Of a DNA stretch of 64,000 nt, positions 31,744-43,015 are shown piece after piece. Position numbers and translations under genes: made by a program. Source of the DNA: Rhodocollybia butyracea. Lineage: Eukaryota > Basidiomycota > Agaricomycetes > Agaricales > Omphalotaceae. The stretch's first letter is position 1. Every line of letters begins with the position of its first letter. The stretch is taken from positions 1 to 64,000 of the forward strand of contig JADNRY010000021.1 of NCBI GenBank assembly GCA_015501585.1, in the 5' to 3' direction. The notes beneath the pieces were generated by a model. That model was given only the letters and a program-made list of their open reading frames with translations, was not told the DNA's origin and ran no database searches.

Positions 31744-32529
31744 TTGCCAGAGCCTCGGGAGCTTACAAGTCGGAGTGATTCCAATGATCCCGAATTTTTG
31801 AGAGCCAATAGGGTGGAAAGTGTTGTAATTAATTCACGATCCGAGGATGCTTTTATTTTACCAGTAAAAATTGAACAGATACACTCACCTTTTTATTTTG
31901 CCTTGATAGACTCAGGAGCATCAAGAGCATTCATAGATATAGCCTTAGCAAACAGCCACCCAGAAAAAATGGAACAGTTGGGAATTCCAATCCCTCCGAA
32001 GCTGTTTGATGGGGAATATACCTCTGCAGGTAATATCACACATAAATTCAAAACTAACATTGTATTAGAGAATGGAGAGGTACAACATGTTACCTTTTTA
32101 GTAACTAAGCTTCATCCAGACACTCCCATTGTGCTTGGGCTGCCATGGTTGCGAGAATGGAATCCTTTAATTGACTGGAAGAACCTAAAAATATCTTTTG
32201 AAAAAGGAGTTCAACTTTCAGGAGCCAGAGTGAAGGACATACCTGAGGGTAATACCCCTAAGGTACCAACACCCCGGACAAAGGAAAAATTCCGTAAGTA
32301 TGGATCAGTTCCAACAATAGAAGAAGTAGAAGATGAGGAGATAACAAAAGAGAAAAGAAAGAAAAAATTAACACTGGAGGAACCACTTCTGTTGAGAGAA
32401 GAGGAGGTAGAGATGTACAGACAACAAGGACAAAGACAGAAGGAAGGTACCGAAAAAAATAAGCAAAAGCACAGAGAAAATCAACAAGGTACCAGTACAT
32501 CCGAGACCCCAACAGAAAACTCCACATAA
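31744..32529 (+). CDS. chromovirus aspartic protease region
   Basis: The frame is open from upstream of 31,726, so the -1 product would begin inside Gag. The catalytic motif is ALIDSGASRAFID, followed by HKFKTNIVLENGEVQHVTF and PIVLGLPWLREWNPLIDW, the usual flap and C-terminal motif of retropepsins in gypsy elements. The frame ends at 32,529 in a Lys/Glu-rich linker. The RT frame is reached if one A is removed from the A7 run at 32,453-32,459, so the break is probably a one-base insertion rather than a second programmed shift. Confidence 0.85.
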   Translation: MPEPRELTSRSDSNDPEFLRANRVESVVINSRSEDAFILPVKIEQIHSPFYFALIDSGASRAFIDIALANSHPEKMEQLGIPIPPKLFDGEYTSAGNITHKFKTNIVLENGEVQHVTFLVTKLHPDTPIVLGLPWLREWNPLIDWKNLKISFEKGVQLSGARVKDIPEGNTPKVPTPRTKEKFRKYGSVPTIEEVEDEEITKEKRKKKLTLEEPLLLREEEVEMYRQQGQRQKEGTEKNKQKHRENQQGTSTSETPTENST

Positions 32530-34555
32530 AAAAGAACAGGAAGTAAAAGGAGAAAAAAATAAGGTACCAATAGATACAACTCCAAAAAAGGAGGAAGAAA
32601 AAGGTAAAATAAATCCCAAAAAAGGTAAGCATCAAGGTAAGAAGGATAGGTGGGCAAATACAGAAGGGGGGAGGAAGATTGGCCTGGTGGGAGCCACTAC
32701 CTTTGCAAAACTTGCACAATCTGGCTGTGAAACCTTCACATTGCATCTCAAACCAGATGGAACCATCTATGAAGAGGAGCAAATGTTGAAGGAGGAACAA
32801 GCAAGACAAGCAGAAGCGGAGGAGGCAAAGCCTAAGCCAGGAGAGGAGGAGAAGAGATATACCCTACCTAACAGGGTAGAAGCTGGGGCAAAAGACCAAG
32901 AGTCTTTGGAGAAATTTGTTCCAAAACAATATCATGAGTTTGCAAAAACATTTGCAGCAGGAGAGGCAAAGACATTGCCACAGCATAGACCCTATGATAT
33001 GCACATTGAAACAGAAAATGACCAGCTCTCACCCCCAGGAAAATTATATAACATGTCGCAGACTGAATTACACTCACTCAAGGAATATATTGATGATATG
33101 CTGGATAAAGGATTTATTAGGGCATCAAGTTCACCAATTGGAGCTCCTGTATTGTTTGCAAAAAAGAAAGATGGGAGTTTACGGTTGTGTGTCGACTATA
33201 GGGCATTGAATAAACTCACAAAGAAAAACCGATATCCATTACCCTTGATTGGGAACCTTATTGATCAACTCGGAAAGGCAAAAATATTCACCAAGTTAGA
33301 TCTCAGGGTCGGATATAACAATATACGGATAGCAGAAAACCATGAATGGAAAACTGCCTTCCGTACTCGGTATGGTTCTTATGAGTATTTAGTCATGCCG
33401 TTTGGATTAACTAATGCACCTGCAAATTTCCAATACTTCATGAACGATATATTCAGAGACATGGTGGACAACTTTGTGGTAGTTTATCTTGATGATATAC
33501 TGATATTCTCAAACAATGAGAAGGACCATGAAGAACATGTAAGACAAGTACTGCAAAGATTAGAAGAGCATGACTTACATGTGAAACCTGAAAAGTGTGA
33601 TTTTCATCAGACATCAGTAGAGTACCTAGGTATGATTGTTTCACCCGAAGGGATTTCTATGGATCCAAAGAAGGTTGAAGCTATTCAAAATTGGCCAACT
33701 CCAGAAAACATGAAAGACTTACAATCATTTTTGGGGTTTGCTAATTTCTATTGGAGATTCATAGACAATTTCTCAGGAATTGTGAAGCCTCTCACTAAAT
33801 TACTTGGAAAGGACATTAAATGGGAATGGTCCAATCGGTGTGCCTCAGTATTTGAGTTATTGAAGAAGGCATTCACAGAAGCACCAATTTTACGACACTT
33901 TGATCCGGAACTACCGATCATTGTAGAGTCGGATGCTTCTGATTTTGCAGTTGCTTCAATTATATCTCAAATTGACCCGATTTTGAATGAGATCCATCCT
34001 GTAGCATTCTTTGCACGTAGTATGATTGCAGCAGAATTAAATTACGACATCTATGACAAAGAGATGTTAGCAATTGTTGAGTCTTTCAAACAATGGAGGG
34101 CATACCTAGAAGGATCCAAGTACAAGGTAGAAGTATACTCTGATCATAACAATCTACAGTGGTTCACTACCACCAAACAATTGACGCGCCGACAATCTCG
34201 TTGGTCTGAGTTCTTATCAGGTTTTGATTTCCAAATTAACTACCGGCCCGGTAGACTTGGCGCGAAACCAGATGCATTGACACGGAGATCGGATGTATAT
34301 CCCAAGAAAGGGGAAGTAGAGAAAGCAAACAGTATGAATAATAAAGTATTCATCCGACCAGAACAACTGCTGAATGCTTCCCTTGTCATGAATGAGGAGG
34401 CTGACCTGAACAAAATCCGTAGGTCCAAAAAAGACTATTTTTGGAATAAGTTTGTGGAGATTGCCAAGTCAGATGACCCCGGAGTATGGAAGTACGAAGA
34501 TCAACTTCTATTAAGGAATGGTCTAGTGTATGTACCTGATGATGGGAGTCTCTGA
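32460..34555 (+). CDS. chromovirus reverse transcriptase and RNase H
   Basis: Open in this frame from about 32,453. Reverse transcriptase motifs: KKKDGSLRLCVDYRALNKLT, FTKLDLRVGYNNIRI, EYLVMPFGLTNAPANFQ and the catalytic VYLDDILIFS. RNase H follows: IVESDASDFAVASII, EMLAIVESFKQWRAYLEG and YSDHNNLQWF. The frame then meets TGA (34,553-34,555) in a context where a CGA arginine codon would continue straight into the integrase. The stop thus looks like a single C-to-T change at CG. Confidence 0.93.
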
Positions 34556-35890
34556 ATGGAAATTATGAAAGCCCATCATGACCACAAACTAAGGGGACAT
34601 CCTGGTATCCGTAAAACCATCAGTCAAATTCAAAGGACTTATTTCTGGCCAAGGATGGGACGTGATGTTAAAAGGTATGTGAACAGTTGCCATGAATGTA
34701 TGAGGGCCAAAAGCTCTCGGCAGCGACGACTTGGATTTTTAAAACACCTACCTATTGGAGAAAGACCATGGTCCTCAATATCTGTGGATCACATTGTAGA
34801 ATTACCAGAATCAAATGGTTTTAATGCAATAATGGTTGTAGTCTGTAGGTTAACCAAGCAATCCATCTTTGTGCCCTGTCATACCACAGACACAGCAGTG
34901 GATTTATCCAAGTTGTTCATTAAGTATGTATTCTCTAAACATGGACTACCAATGGATATTGTGTCAGATCGAGGAACCCTGTTTGTTTCCAAGTTCTGGA
35001 AGGCACTGTGTGAACTGTTAGATGTAAAGCAGAGCTTTTCCACAGCCTACCATCCCCAAACAGATGGTCAAACTGAAAGAACCAACCAGACTCTGGAACA
35101 ATACCTGAGGATGTTTGTAAACTATGATCAAGATGATTGGGAGGAGTGGTTACCTCTAGCAGAGTTTGTGTATAACAATAGCCCAAGTGATGCCACTGGT
35201 ATATCACCATTCTTTGCAAATAAGGGGTTCCATCCTCGTCTAACCATTTCTTTAAAAAATGTACCAAACCATGCTGCTCACCTAAAGGCAAAGGATATGA
35301 ATAGCATCAACGAATATTTAAAAAGAGAAATTACACGATCCAATGAGCAGTATGCTAAATACTCAAACCGAAAAAGAAGGGGGATACCGGAGGAGAAATT
35401 TCAAGTAGGTATGGAGGTGTGGCTGAACTTAAAAAACGTGGAAACCAAGAGGCCAGCGAAAAAATTAGACCACAAGAGGTTTGGTCCATTTAAAATCTCT
35501 GAGAGGGTCTCGTCACATGCATATAGGCTAGAGTTACCTCCAACAATGCAAGGAATACATGATGTATTCCACATTGACTTACTCACTCCACATCCAAAAG
35601 AATATTATGCAAGTAGAAACCCACCTCCGCCTCCTCCAATTGAAGTAGATGGCCTTGATGAAAATTACGAGGTGGAAGGTATTTTAAACAGCAGAAGGAG
35701 ATATGGAAAATTGAAGTACTTAGTGAAATGGAAAGGTTATGGACCTGAACATAACACCTGGGAACCGATTGTAAACATGATCAACTCACAGGAAGCGGTT
35801 GAAGAGTTCCATAACCAAAACCCAAACAAACCTGCACTCAAGGACAGAGAATGGGAGCAGGAGTCCCAACACAAGCCTTGGGAAGGCTAG
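34556..35890 (+). CDS. chromovirus integrase with C-terminal chromodomain
   Basis: In the same frame as RT, separated only by one TGA. An HHCC zinc domain (HHDHKLRGHPGIRKT ... CHECMRAK) is followed by the DDE core: SVDHIVELPES, DIVSDRGTLFVSKFW and HPQTDGQTERTNQTLE. A GPFKISERV and VFHIDLLTPH segment follows, then a chromodomain: YEVEGILNSRRR, LKYLVKWKGYG, HNTWEPIVNM. Chromodomains in this position direct integration to marked chromatin in chromoviruses. As it stands it would need readthrough or its own start at ATG 34,556. Confidence 0.93.
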   Translation: MEIMKAHHDHKLRGHPGIRKTISQIQRTYFWPRMGRDVKRYVNSCHECMRAKSSRQRRLGFLKHLPIGERPWSSISVDHIVELPESNGFNAIMVVVCRLTKQSIFVPCHTTDTAVDLSKLFIKYVFSKHGLPMDIVSDRGTLFVSKFWKALCELLDVKQSFSTAYHPQTDGQTERTNQTLEQYLRMFVNYDQDDWEEWLPLAEFVYNNSPSDATGISPFFANKGFHPRLTISLKNVPNHAAHLKAKDMNSINEYLKREITRSNEQYAKYSNRKRRGIPEEKFQVGMEVWLNLKNVETKRPAKKLDHKRFGPFKISERVSSHAYRLELPPTMQGIHDVFHIDLLTPHPKEYYASRNPPPPPPIEVDGLDENYEVEGILNSRRRYGKLKYLVKWKGYGPEHNTWEPIVNMINSQEAVEEFHNQNPNKPALKDREWEQESQHKPWEG

Positions 35891-36086
35891 AAATATTAAG
35901 GGGGAGAACAACTTATATATTGGCACTGTTTCACAGAAACATACAAAAATAGATACACAAAAAATCAAAACAAAGTTGGAGGGATCAGTAGATCCTTAGG
36001 AGCGAAAGCCTAGCAGTGCAAGGTCAGAAAAATAAAATAAAAAGAAAGAAAAAGTGAAAGCCACACCTATTAAAAAATACATAAGC

Positions 36087-37671
36087 TCATCCCTGAGCTC
36101 TATCGTTACCCTGATCGTCTACTACTGGTGCGGTAACTGCTAAATACAAACTTCCGGGAGTGACAGCCTCAAAGTGACCCCCGCATCGTTCCCATGGCCC
36201 ATACTTGATACCATAACAAGATACTGCTGAGGCTTGCTCCACAACAGAAGGGAGAATCGGCATATGGTCATGTACTACATCTCCCCGCAGCCGGAACGCA
36301 TCATGCATCAGGTCAACGACCTTTCCTAACTCAGTGTGTAGCCAAAAACGAAGTCGGCCCCCAGGGCTGTTAGCATCACCTACCAAGGTCGAACTAATCT
36401 CCCTTTGGATGGCATAAATACTCTTCCCAACCGAGTGAACAAACGGGCCCAGATCATTGCGCTGTTGTACTACAACCGCCTTAGCAAAATCCTCTCTGGA
36501 GAAGTGAGGCTTGGTGGGAGAAGTAGGGGATGGGCCCAGAGGGACAAGATTTGCACCAGTAGCCGGAGCGTCAAAACTCCGAGACTCTGAGCGAAAATGA
36601 GCATAGTTTGGAGTATTAGTGAACGGAAGTACCTATTCCATTAGAATTTTCCGAAGGCCTAAGGCGAGGATCCATAGCACGACTTGTAACAGACTTAAGA
36701 CGGGAAGCACGTGCATTGTTCAGTTGTTTGTTACGCTTGCGGAAGGGTTTGTGCCGTACTGGCTGAACGGATACTTCGGATTGAAGCTCCTTGAAACGCC
36801 TAAACATGTCCAGTATTAATTACAAATACATAATTGTGATGGCAAAGGAGTGTACATACTTCTTCAGATCTTCTAGATCTTTCATTACCTGGTTCCGCTC
36901 AGTAATCGCTTGTGTAAGTTGCCTGGGAGATAATTAACACACATCACTCCGCATATATCTGTTCAAACTTACCATAACAGAGTTGCATTGGTCTTCTTAG
37001 ACTCTTGAAACTCCTTTTCAGTCTCCTCTCCATTGATCTCTTGTAGCAAGATGTGCCTAAACTACTGTCAGTGAGAATCCAAGGTGTAAACAACCGTACT
37101 TACGCGTTCAGAACCGCCTCCTTCTCGGCAAAATCCTTCTGCTGTGCTGTAAGCGATTGGACCTCGCTGGTAAGATTGGTCACTTGAACCGATTGGGACA
37201 AGGCAGCGTTGAGGAACTGCCCAATATTCCTGTAGGGAATGTTACTCAATGAAGCAAAGACTGTAAGACAGATTAACGAAAGGGTACATACGTTGCAAGC
37301 AAAACGAACTCCTCTTGGATCAGTTGTGATCGCTCTTCCAGCCCTACCGCAGTAGGAGTCCCATAATCACTGAGTGCGGGTGGAAACTCTGCATCAGGCG
37401 GACGAGAAGAAATACTGTCCTCAATTTTGATATTCTGTTCTGATGCGGCGGCCATCCCGGATCTGTTATATGTGAAGCTACCTAAGCCAGGAATAGAGTA
37501 GGAGTTGTTGACGTCAGAAGAGGAAGCGGCAATGACACCTGTGGCCGCATGCCCATGACAATCATAGGAAAAATGCATGAGATGTGAAATCAGGAAGTGG
37601 GAGCCTGTTGAGAGACTGTTGGAACGAATGGGACTCATACAGTTACCCTTATATACCCTAGGCGAGATCAA
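36087..37671 (-). CDS. intron-containing antisense gene inside the chromovirus
   Basis: Six exons on the minus strand join in phase to about 439 residues: 37671-37292, 37229-37104, 37056-36973, 36922-36860, 36799-36633 and 36586-36087. All five introns are 46-62 bp GT-AG. The N-terminus is Ser-rich (MISPRVYKGNCMSPIRSN; an internal Met follows). The middle is a likely coiled coil: VTNLTSEVQSLTAQQKDFAE, KEFQESKKTNATLLW, ITERNQVMKDLEDLKKRFKE. A basic patch FRKRNKQLNNARASRLKS follows, then a folded-looking C-terminal part: HSVGKSIYAIQREISSTLVG, GGRLRFWLHTELGKVVDLMH and CYGIKYGPWERCGGHFEAV. No known family is recognised. Because it is antisense, its introns are not splice sites in the element's genomic RNA, so they survive retrotransposition. 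No lesion is seen although pol is damaged. Confidence 0.8.
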
Positions 37672-38207
37672 TAGATGTCTTATCAGTGCTGGCGTGCTTG
37701 TGGTGTCATTACCGCTCGCTTGTTAAAAATATATTATTCTTGCCTCATGGTGTACCGTCTGACTATCTCTTTGATAATTGCCTCAAATGTACCAAGAAAT
37801 CTCGAGTTAATCGACCGGTGCAGAGTGCAGAGACTGACAGAATCATGTGGAAATGATCCAACGGTAATCCTTTGTTCAATTTACGATAGAAAACGAGGTG
37901 CGGGAAGGGAACAGACCTCTACCCAGCCGAGAATCTACTGTATGATATGTCGGACAGCCAAGCCCAAGAGAAAATGTCTATGTACCTGCTCAAAGTTGGC
38001 GGCACAAAATGTGCAGCACTACCGACTTGAATAAACTGTGGCATTAACACGCAAGTGACTGACTGCAAAGTATTGGTAACGCCGTAAACGGGAAATTAGC
38101 GCTGAATCAATTATAATGGATAACTATAACTGATCGGTCAAATCAAATTACACTAACGGGTCGGGATCAATGACTTCGAGGGCTCAGTCTTTAGAAGGGG
38201 GAGCTTC
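37672..38207. other. spacer between antisense gene and 3' LTR
   Basis: Presumably contains the promoter of the antisense gene. The end (38,192-38,204) is a purine tract AGAAGGGGGAG typical of a plus-strand primer for LTR synthesis. Otherwise nothing recognised. Confidence 0.55.
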
Positions 38208-38891
38208 TGTAAGGTATCAAACCAATTCATGCCAAAAGTAACGAAGGGGACACTCCTAAATCCACATATATTACATTGTATACTTGTTAATTGTTAAGTT
38301 ACTGCGTCCTCAAGTGTTGCCTAACCTTCTGAATGACTTGGAATGACTCGACAAACCAGATCAGCGGAACATGCGGATATGGCCTGCCTGACCATGTGAC
38401 TATTTAAATGACTTACATCGAGTCATTATCTCACTTAGGAAGGCTTACCTGTACAAACCATGGTTTGCCTTGAGGATAACACATGTACTATATATATTTA
38501 ATTACTTAATGATCTCCCATGTAAAAGACTATAAAAGGAGGGGATTATCGATACACCCTTTTTCTTTAGTCTCTATATTTTGTAACCCAGTACCTACAAG
38601 AATTACACTTGTTATCTCAATTCTTTGTGTGAACAACACCTGAGGAATTATCTACTGAGTGAATACAGCAAGACTCACTTTAATATCAAGGATATTGAAG
38701 GTACGTATTCCCGACACTTATTGTCACCAATACCCATATAGTGCACACCAACTCTATACAAAGATACCCCCAAAACACCGTAACATTTAGGTTCTTGTAA
38801 GCATTATCTACCAAGCAGCCCCGAATCTGTTAGATGGGAAGTATTAGTTAAATACAACTGGTTAACAAGCCTCTTTGTTCGAGACTTGACA
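38208..38891 (+). repeat. 3' LTR of the chromovirus
   Basis: 684 bp, same ends as the 5' LTR. The base after it, 38,892, is already inside LINE coding sequence (compare 62,840), so the right boundary is exact. Confidence 0.93.
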
Positions 38892-40980
38892 GCTGGCCAT
38901 GTGGGATCGAAGTGAGCGGGGACGATGTAGCGATGGCACGGAAATGGACATGTAGGTGAACCAAAGGAGGAATTGCCGTGCATTGCAGGAGAACATGTTT
39001 GGGTGTCTCAAACGGCGCGTGACATAAACGACACGAGAAATCGGTTGGTAACTGTCCAGCGGTAAGGGTACATTTGCCAGGTGTGGCCTGAAAAAGGCCG
39101 GGAGCCAAGGAACCACATAAGAGACGAGTGATGGAAAGTCAATGGCGAAAGTTTTTAACTTGTAAGAGGTAATGACAAAGGTGTAATGGTAAAGCCAACG
39201 ATGGACCCGCTTCCTGTGGTTTGAGCCAATCTTTCAGGAGGCATAATTTGCTCATAGAATTAAGGTTGTTGTTCAGATGGTGAAACATTGTATTAGAAAT
39301 GTCAGTGATAATAGAGCGGATATGTGGAGGAGACAAGTCCCTCAGAGGAGGGAGGCGATCCTGAGAGCCTGGCAAATTGGAGATTGCCCAATTGACATCC
39401 ATAAGCCAACACAGATGACCATTAGAGTGTAAGTTAGTTATTGTTTGCTACTAAAGCGAGGGCAATGAGGCTATTGTCCAGTGCTGAAACAAGATAAGAA
39501 AGGAATTTGAGACAAAGTTCCAATCGGCGGGACCGGAGAGGCAAAAGACCAAGTTCGGTGAAGAGAGGAGAGATGGTGGAGTGATGAGGAAGACCAAGGA
39601 TGCGACGGAGACACCAAGTTTGAATGTCAAATAAGGTATTCATTGATGATGAATCCATGTCAATGGCGACGTCACAGCCCTGAGTGAGGTGGCAATCAAT
39701 GAGAGCAAAGTAAAGGCACCAAGTGACATGAGGGGGGATCCGAGACCTGCCAACTAAACATTCACATCCAAAAACACTTCTGGCCACAGCGACAGCGGCT
39801 TCCGACTTCTTTTTATAGTGCATCGCAAAGATGTTGCATGAAGAGGATTGTAGCCAGACACCAACATAAGGCCAGGATTGTTTTATTTGAAGAGGGCGAT
39901 CGGAGAGTGTGAGACGGGGAAGCAGGGAGGGCAAAGGCCCAAAGATCATAATCACAGATTTTTTAACATTGAGTGAAAGGAAATTGTCGCTACACCAGGA
40001 TTTGAGCTCGTGAAGGTGCCTTTGCAGGCCATGAGGTGTCCAAGAAATAATTGCGATGTTGTCCGCATGTTCCAAGTGAGAGATATGAATGCCACAGAGA
40101 TCAGTGTCATCTGGATTGGGAGTGAGGTGAAGAGATGAGAGAAATAGATTCCAAAGTGTTGGAGAAGCTGGATTGCCCATTAGGACACCACATAGGGCAT
40201 GAAAGCACTCGGAAAGTTTGCCGTTCTGGAGAATTGTATATGACATGTGGTCGTATAATGTCCTGAGCCAGTCAAAATAGCGGCCAGTCAGTCCATAGTC
40301 ATATAGTTTATTCCAGAGCCGATGTTGGTTTGTCGATGGAAATGCATTTGAAATGTCAACAAAGGCAACATACAGAGTCTCACCTCTTGACCTCGTGTCA
40401 TCTATTAGTGTCCGTAGGATGAACACATTATTGTTTGTTCTGTGGTTTTCCCAGAAGCCGTTCTGGGAGGGAGGAATGATGCCAGCCTGTTTGGCTGCAT
40501 CAGAGAGCTTCATATGAATGATGAGTGTCAAGAACTTCAAGATGCAGCTCTCAAGTCCTACGGCACGGTATTCACTTGGATTAGTGAAGTTGCGTCTACC
40601 TCGCTTGCGAATGGCTTCAATAAGTGTGGTCAGCCAAGCGGAAGGGACTTCACTGGCATTAAGAAGATCACATAGGATTTGGTTATCAAGGTCAAGTATC
40701 CATGAATAAGAGGACCCATCGACCCCCGTGGTGCGCGAGGGCTTTGACCGCATGAGGTGAGCTTTGGCCCACTCAATATCATGTATTGTGAGCCGTTCGT
40801 TGAGTATCAGGAAGATGGAGGGCTTTGACACTTTAACGCACTCACACAAGTTGCACTCATGAGTCAGGCGATCTTGTAACGGCTGAGGGATGTTCTCGGG
40901 CGGGTTCATTCGTGGAATGAAGCACTCGGCGAGGCTCGACAAAGACACTAGAGTAGGAGCATTGCCTGGGTAGCGAAGGC
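38892..40980 (-). pseudogene. LINE 1 ORF2: reverse transcriptase and C-terminal Cys/His domain
   Basis: The frame enters from the KDZ target site as RLRYPGNAPTLVSLSSLAE and runs through the reverse transcriptase: SKPSRTTGVDGSSYSW, NPSEYRAVGLESCILKF, QNGFWENHRTNNNVF, VAFVDISNAFPSTNQHRLW (motif A) and GVLMGNPASPTLWNLFLSS (motif B). Motif C reads HADN (about 40,055-40,067) where ADD is expected, a likely inactivating Asp-to-Asn change. A frame break follows ALVANNN at 39,434; beyond it the C-terminal CRLCHAPFETPKHVLLQC continues, and the copy ends at PHGQL. Defective. Confidence 0.9.
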
Positions 40981-40988
40981 GCTTGTAA
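40981..40988. repeat. KDZ element target duplication, left
   Basis: GCTTGTAA, identical to 56,351-56,358. In LINE orientation TTACAAGC; one copy restores the LINE frame WRLYK-RLRYP. Confidence 0.95.
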
Positions 40989-40997
40989 CAGCCGCTT

Positions 40998-41155
40998 CAG
41001 TAGCATTATTTAAATACCCCCAGTACCTGTTGTGGAGATTATGATAATAAACCCAGTAAGCTACTGTACAGTAAACTTGTAGGGGCATTAATATACCCCT
41101 CAGCTGGGGTGCGTATTAGGTATTGGCCTACGTATCCAGGTGGGAATTGATTATT
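40998..41155 (+). repeat. KDZ terminal inverted repeat, left
   Basis: Starts CAGTAGCATT, contains CTGTACAGTAAACTTGTAGG and ends where the 103-bp array begins. Nearly identical to the inverse of 56,190-56,342. Confidence 0.9.
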
Positions 41156-42765
41156 ACCATATTTGGATGATACTGCCACTGCTGGGGGGATTAAAATACC
41201 CCCTCAGACAGGTGCGTACTATATATTGGCCTGCGTATTTGGGTGGGAATTGATTATTACTGTATTTGGCTGATACTGCCACTGCTGGGGGGATTAAAAT
41301 ACCCCCTCAGACAGGTGCGTACTATATATTGGCCTGCATATTTGGGTGGGAATTGATTATTACCGTATTTGGAGGATACTGCCATTGCTGGGGGGATTAA
41401 AATACCCCCTCAGACAGGTGCGTATTAGCTATTGGCCTGCGTATCCAGGTGGGAATTGATTATTACCGTATTTGGATGATACTGCCCCTACTGGGGTAAT
41501 TAAAATACCCCCTCAGACAGGTGCGTACTATATATTGGCCTGTGTATTTGGGTGGGAATTGATTATTACTGTATTTGGATGATACTGCCACTGCTGGGGG
41601 ATTAAAATACCCCCTCAGACAGGTGCGTACTATATATTGGCCTGCGTATTTGGGTGGGAATTGATTATTACCGTATTTGGCTGATACTGCCACTGCTGGG
41701 GGGATTAAAATACCCCCTCAGACAGGTGCGTATTATATATTGGCCTGCATATTTGGGTGGGAATTGATTATTACCATATTTGGAGGATACTGCCACTGCT
41801 GGGGGGATTAAAATCCCCCCTCAGACAGGTGCGTACTATATATTGGCCTGCGTATTTGGGTGGGAATTGATTATTACCGTATTTGGAGGATACTGCCACT
41901 GCTGGGGGGATTAAAATACCCCCTCAGACAGGTGCGTACTATATATTGGCCTGCATATTTGGGTGGGAATTGATTATTACCGTATTTGGAGGATACTGCC
42001 ACTGCTGGGGGGATTAAAATACCCCCTCAGGCAGGTGCGTACTATATATTGGCCTGCGTATTTGGGTGGGAATTGATTATTACCGTATTTGGATGATACT
42101 GCCACTGCTGGGGGGATTAAAATACCCCCTCAGACAGGTGCGTATTAGCTATTGGCCTGCATATCCAGGTGGGAATTGATTATTACCGTATTTGGATGAT
42201 ACTGCCACTACTGGGGTAATTAAAATACCCCCTCAGACAGGTGCGTACTCTATATTGGCCTGCGTACTCGGGTGGGAATTGATTATTACCGTATTTGGAT
42301 GATACTGCCCCTACTGGGGTAATTAAAATACCCCCTCGGACAGGTGCGTACTATATATTGGCCTGCTTATTTGGGTGGGAATTGATTATTACCGTATTTG
42401 GCTGATACTGCCACTGCTGGGGGGATTAAAATACCCCCTTAGACAGGTGCGTACTATATATTGGCCTGCGTATTTGGGTGGGAATTGATTATCACTGTAT
42501 TTGGAGGATACTGCCACTGCTGGGGGCATTGAAATACCCCCTCAGACAGGTGCGTACTATATATTGGCCTGTGTATTTGGGTGGGAATTGATTATCACTG
42601 TATTTGGAGGATACTGCCACCAGACAGGTATGTACTATATATTGGCCTATGTATCTGGGTGGGAATTGATTATTACCATATTTGCATGATACTGCCACTG
42701 TTGGGGGGTTTAAAATACCCCCCTCAGACAGGTGCATACTATTTATTGGCCTGCATATGTGACCC
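41060..42765 (+). repeat. subterminal 103-bp satellite array, left (about 16 copies)
   Basis: GATACTGCC recurs every 103 bp (for example 41,169 and 41,272). The unit contains ATTAAAATACCCCCTCAGAC and GGTGGGAATTGATTATTAC. Some units are variant, with CTACTGGGGTAATT or missing the central part (about 42,610). Both strands are open for long stretches only because the repeat lacks stops in some frames. Confidence 0.93.
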
Positions 42766-43015
42766 AACAACAGGAATCCAAGATAGAGACACAGAATATG
42801 TACTCTCAAGGTGTAATCCAAGTTGAGCCCTCTAAGGCCTAAGATCATATGTATAGCAAGTAGGCGTCTGCAACAGTACTAAATTGGTGTATGAAGAAGA
42901 AAAATTATTAAATATCAAATCAAATCTGGACACTAAGAACTCTGAGTTGAATCATCACAAAAATTATCCGAGTTAAATCAGCACGCCAAAATATAACAAA
43001 ACACACTCAAGTCCT

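Larger units (their letters stand above)
26718..38891 (+). mobile_element. 12.2-kb Ty3/gypsy chromovirus with an antisense extra gene
   Basis: Two LTRs (26718-27392 and 38208-38891), both starting TGTAAGG and ending GACTTGACA, differ at roughly a dozen positions. The interior carries Gag, protease, RT-RNase H and integrase with a C-terminal chromodomain, then a 2.3-kb spacer holding an antisense gene. A purine tract AGAAGGGGGAG lies next to the 3' LTR. Flanks do not match (CCCAT on the left, inside copia; GCTGG on the right, inside a LINE), so there is no target duplication. Lesions: a frameshift in an A7 run before RT and a TGA between RNase H and integrase. The element is long for the family. 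Confidence 0.93.

Noticed and set aside
32258..32809. Minus-strand 183-codon hydrophobic ORF
   Set aside because: Antisense of the Lys/Glu-rich linker between protease and RT; Leu/Phe-rich only because of that.
26718..38891. Treating the two LTRs as solo LTRs of different elements
   Set aside because: They match end to end and bracket one ordered gag-pol with a polypurine tract at the 3' LTR.
41060..42765. CRISPR-like regularly spaced repeats
   Set aside because: The whole 103-bp unit is repeated head to tail with no unique spacers; it is a satellite inside a fungal transposon.
42492..42848. ORFs of 60-120 codons on both strands in the satellite arrays
   Set aside because: They arise because the 103-bp unit lacks stops in some frames; the products are the same repeat translated.
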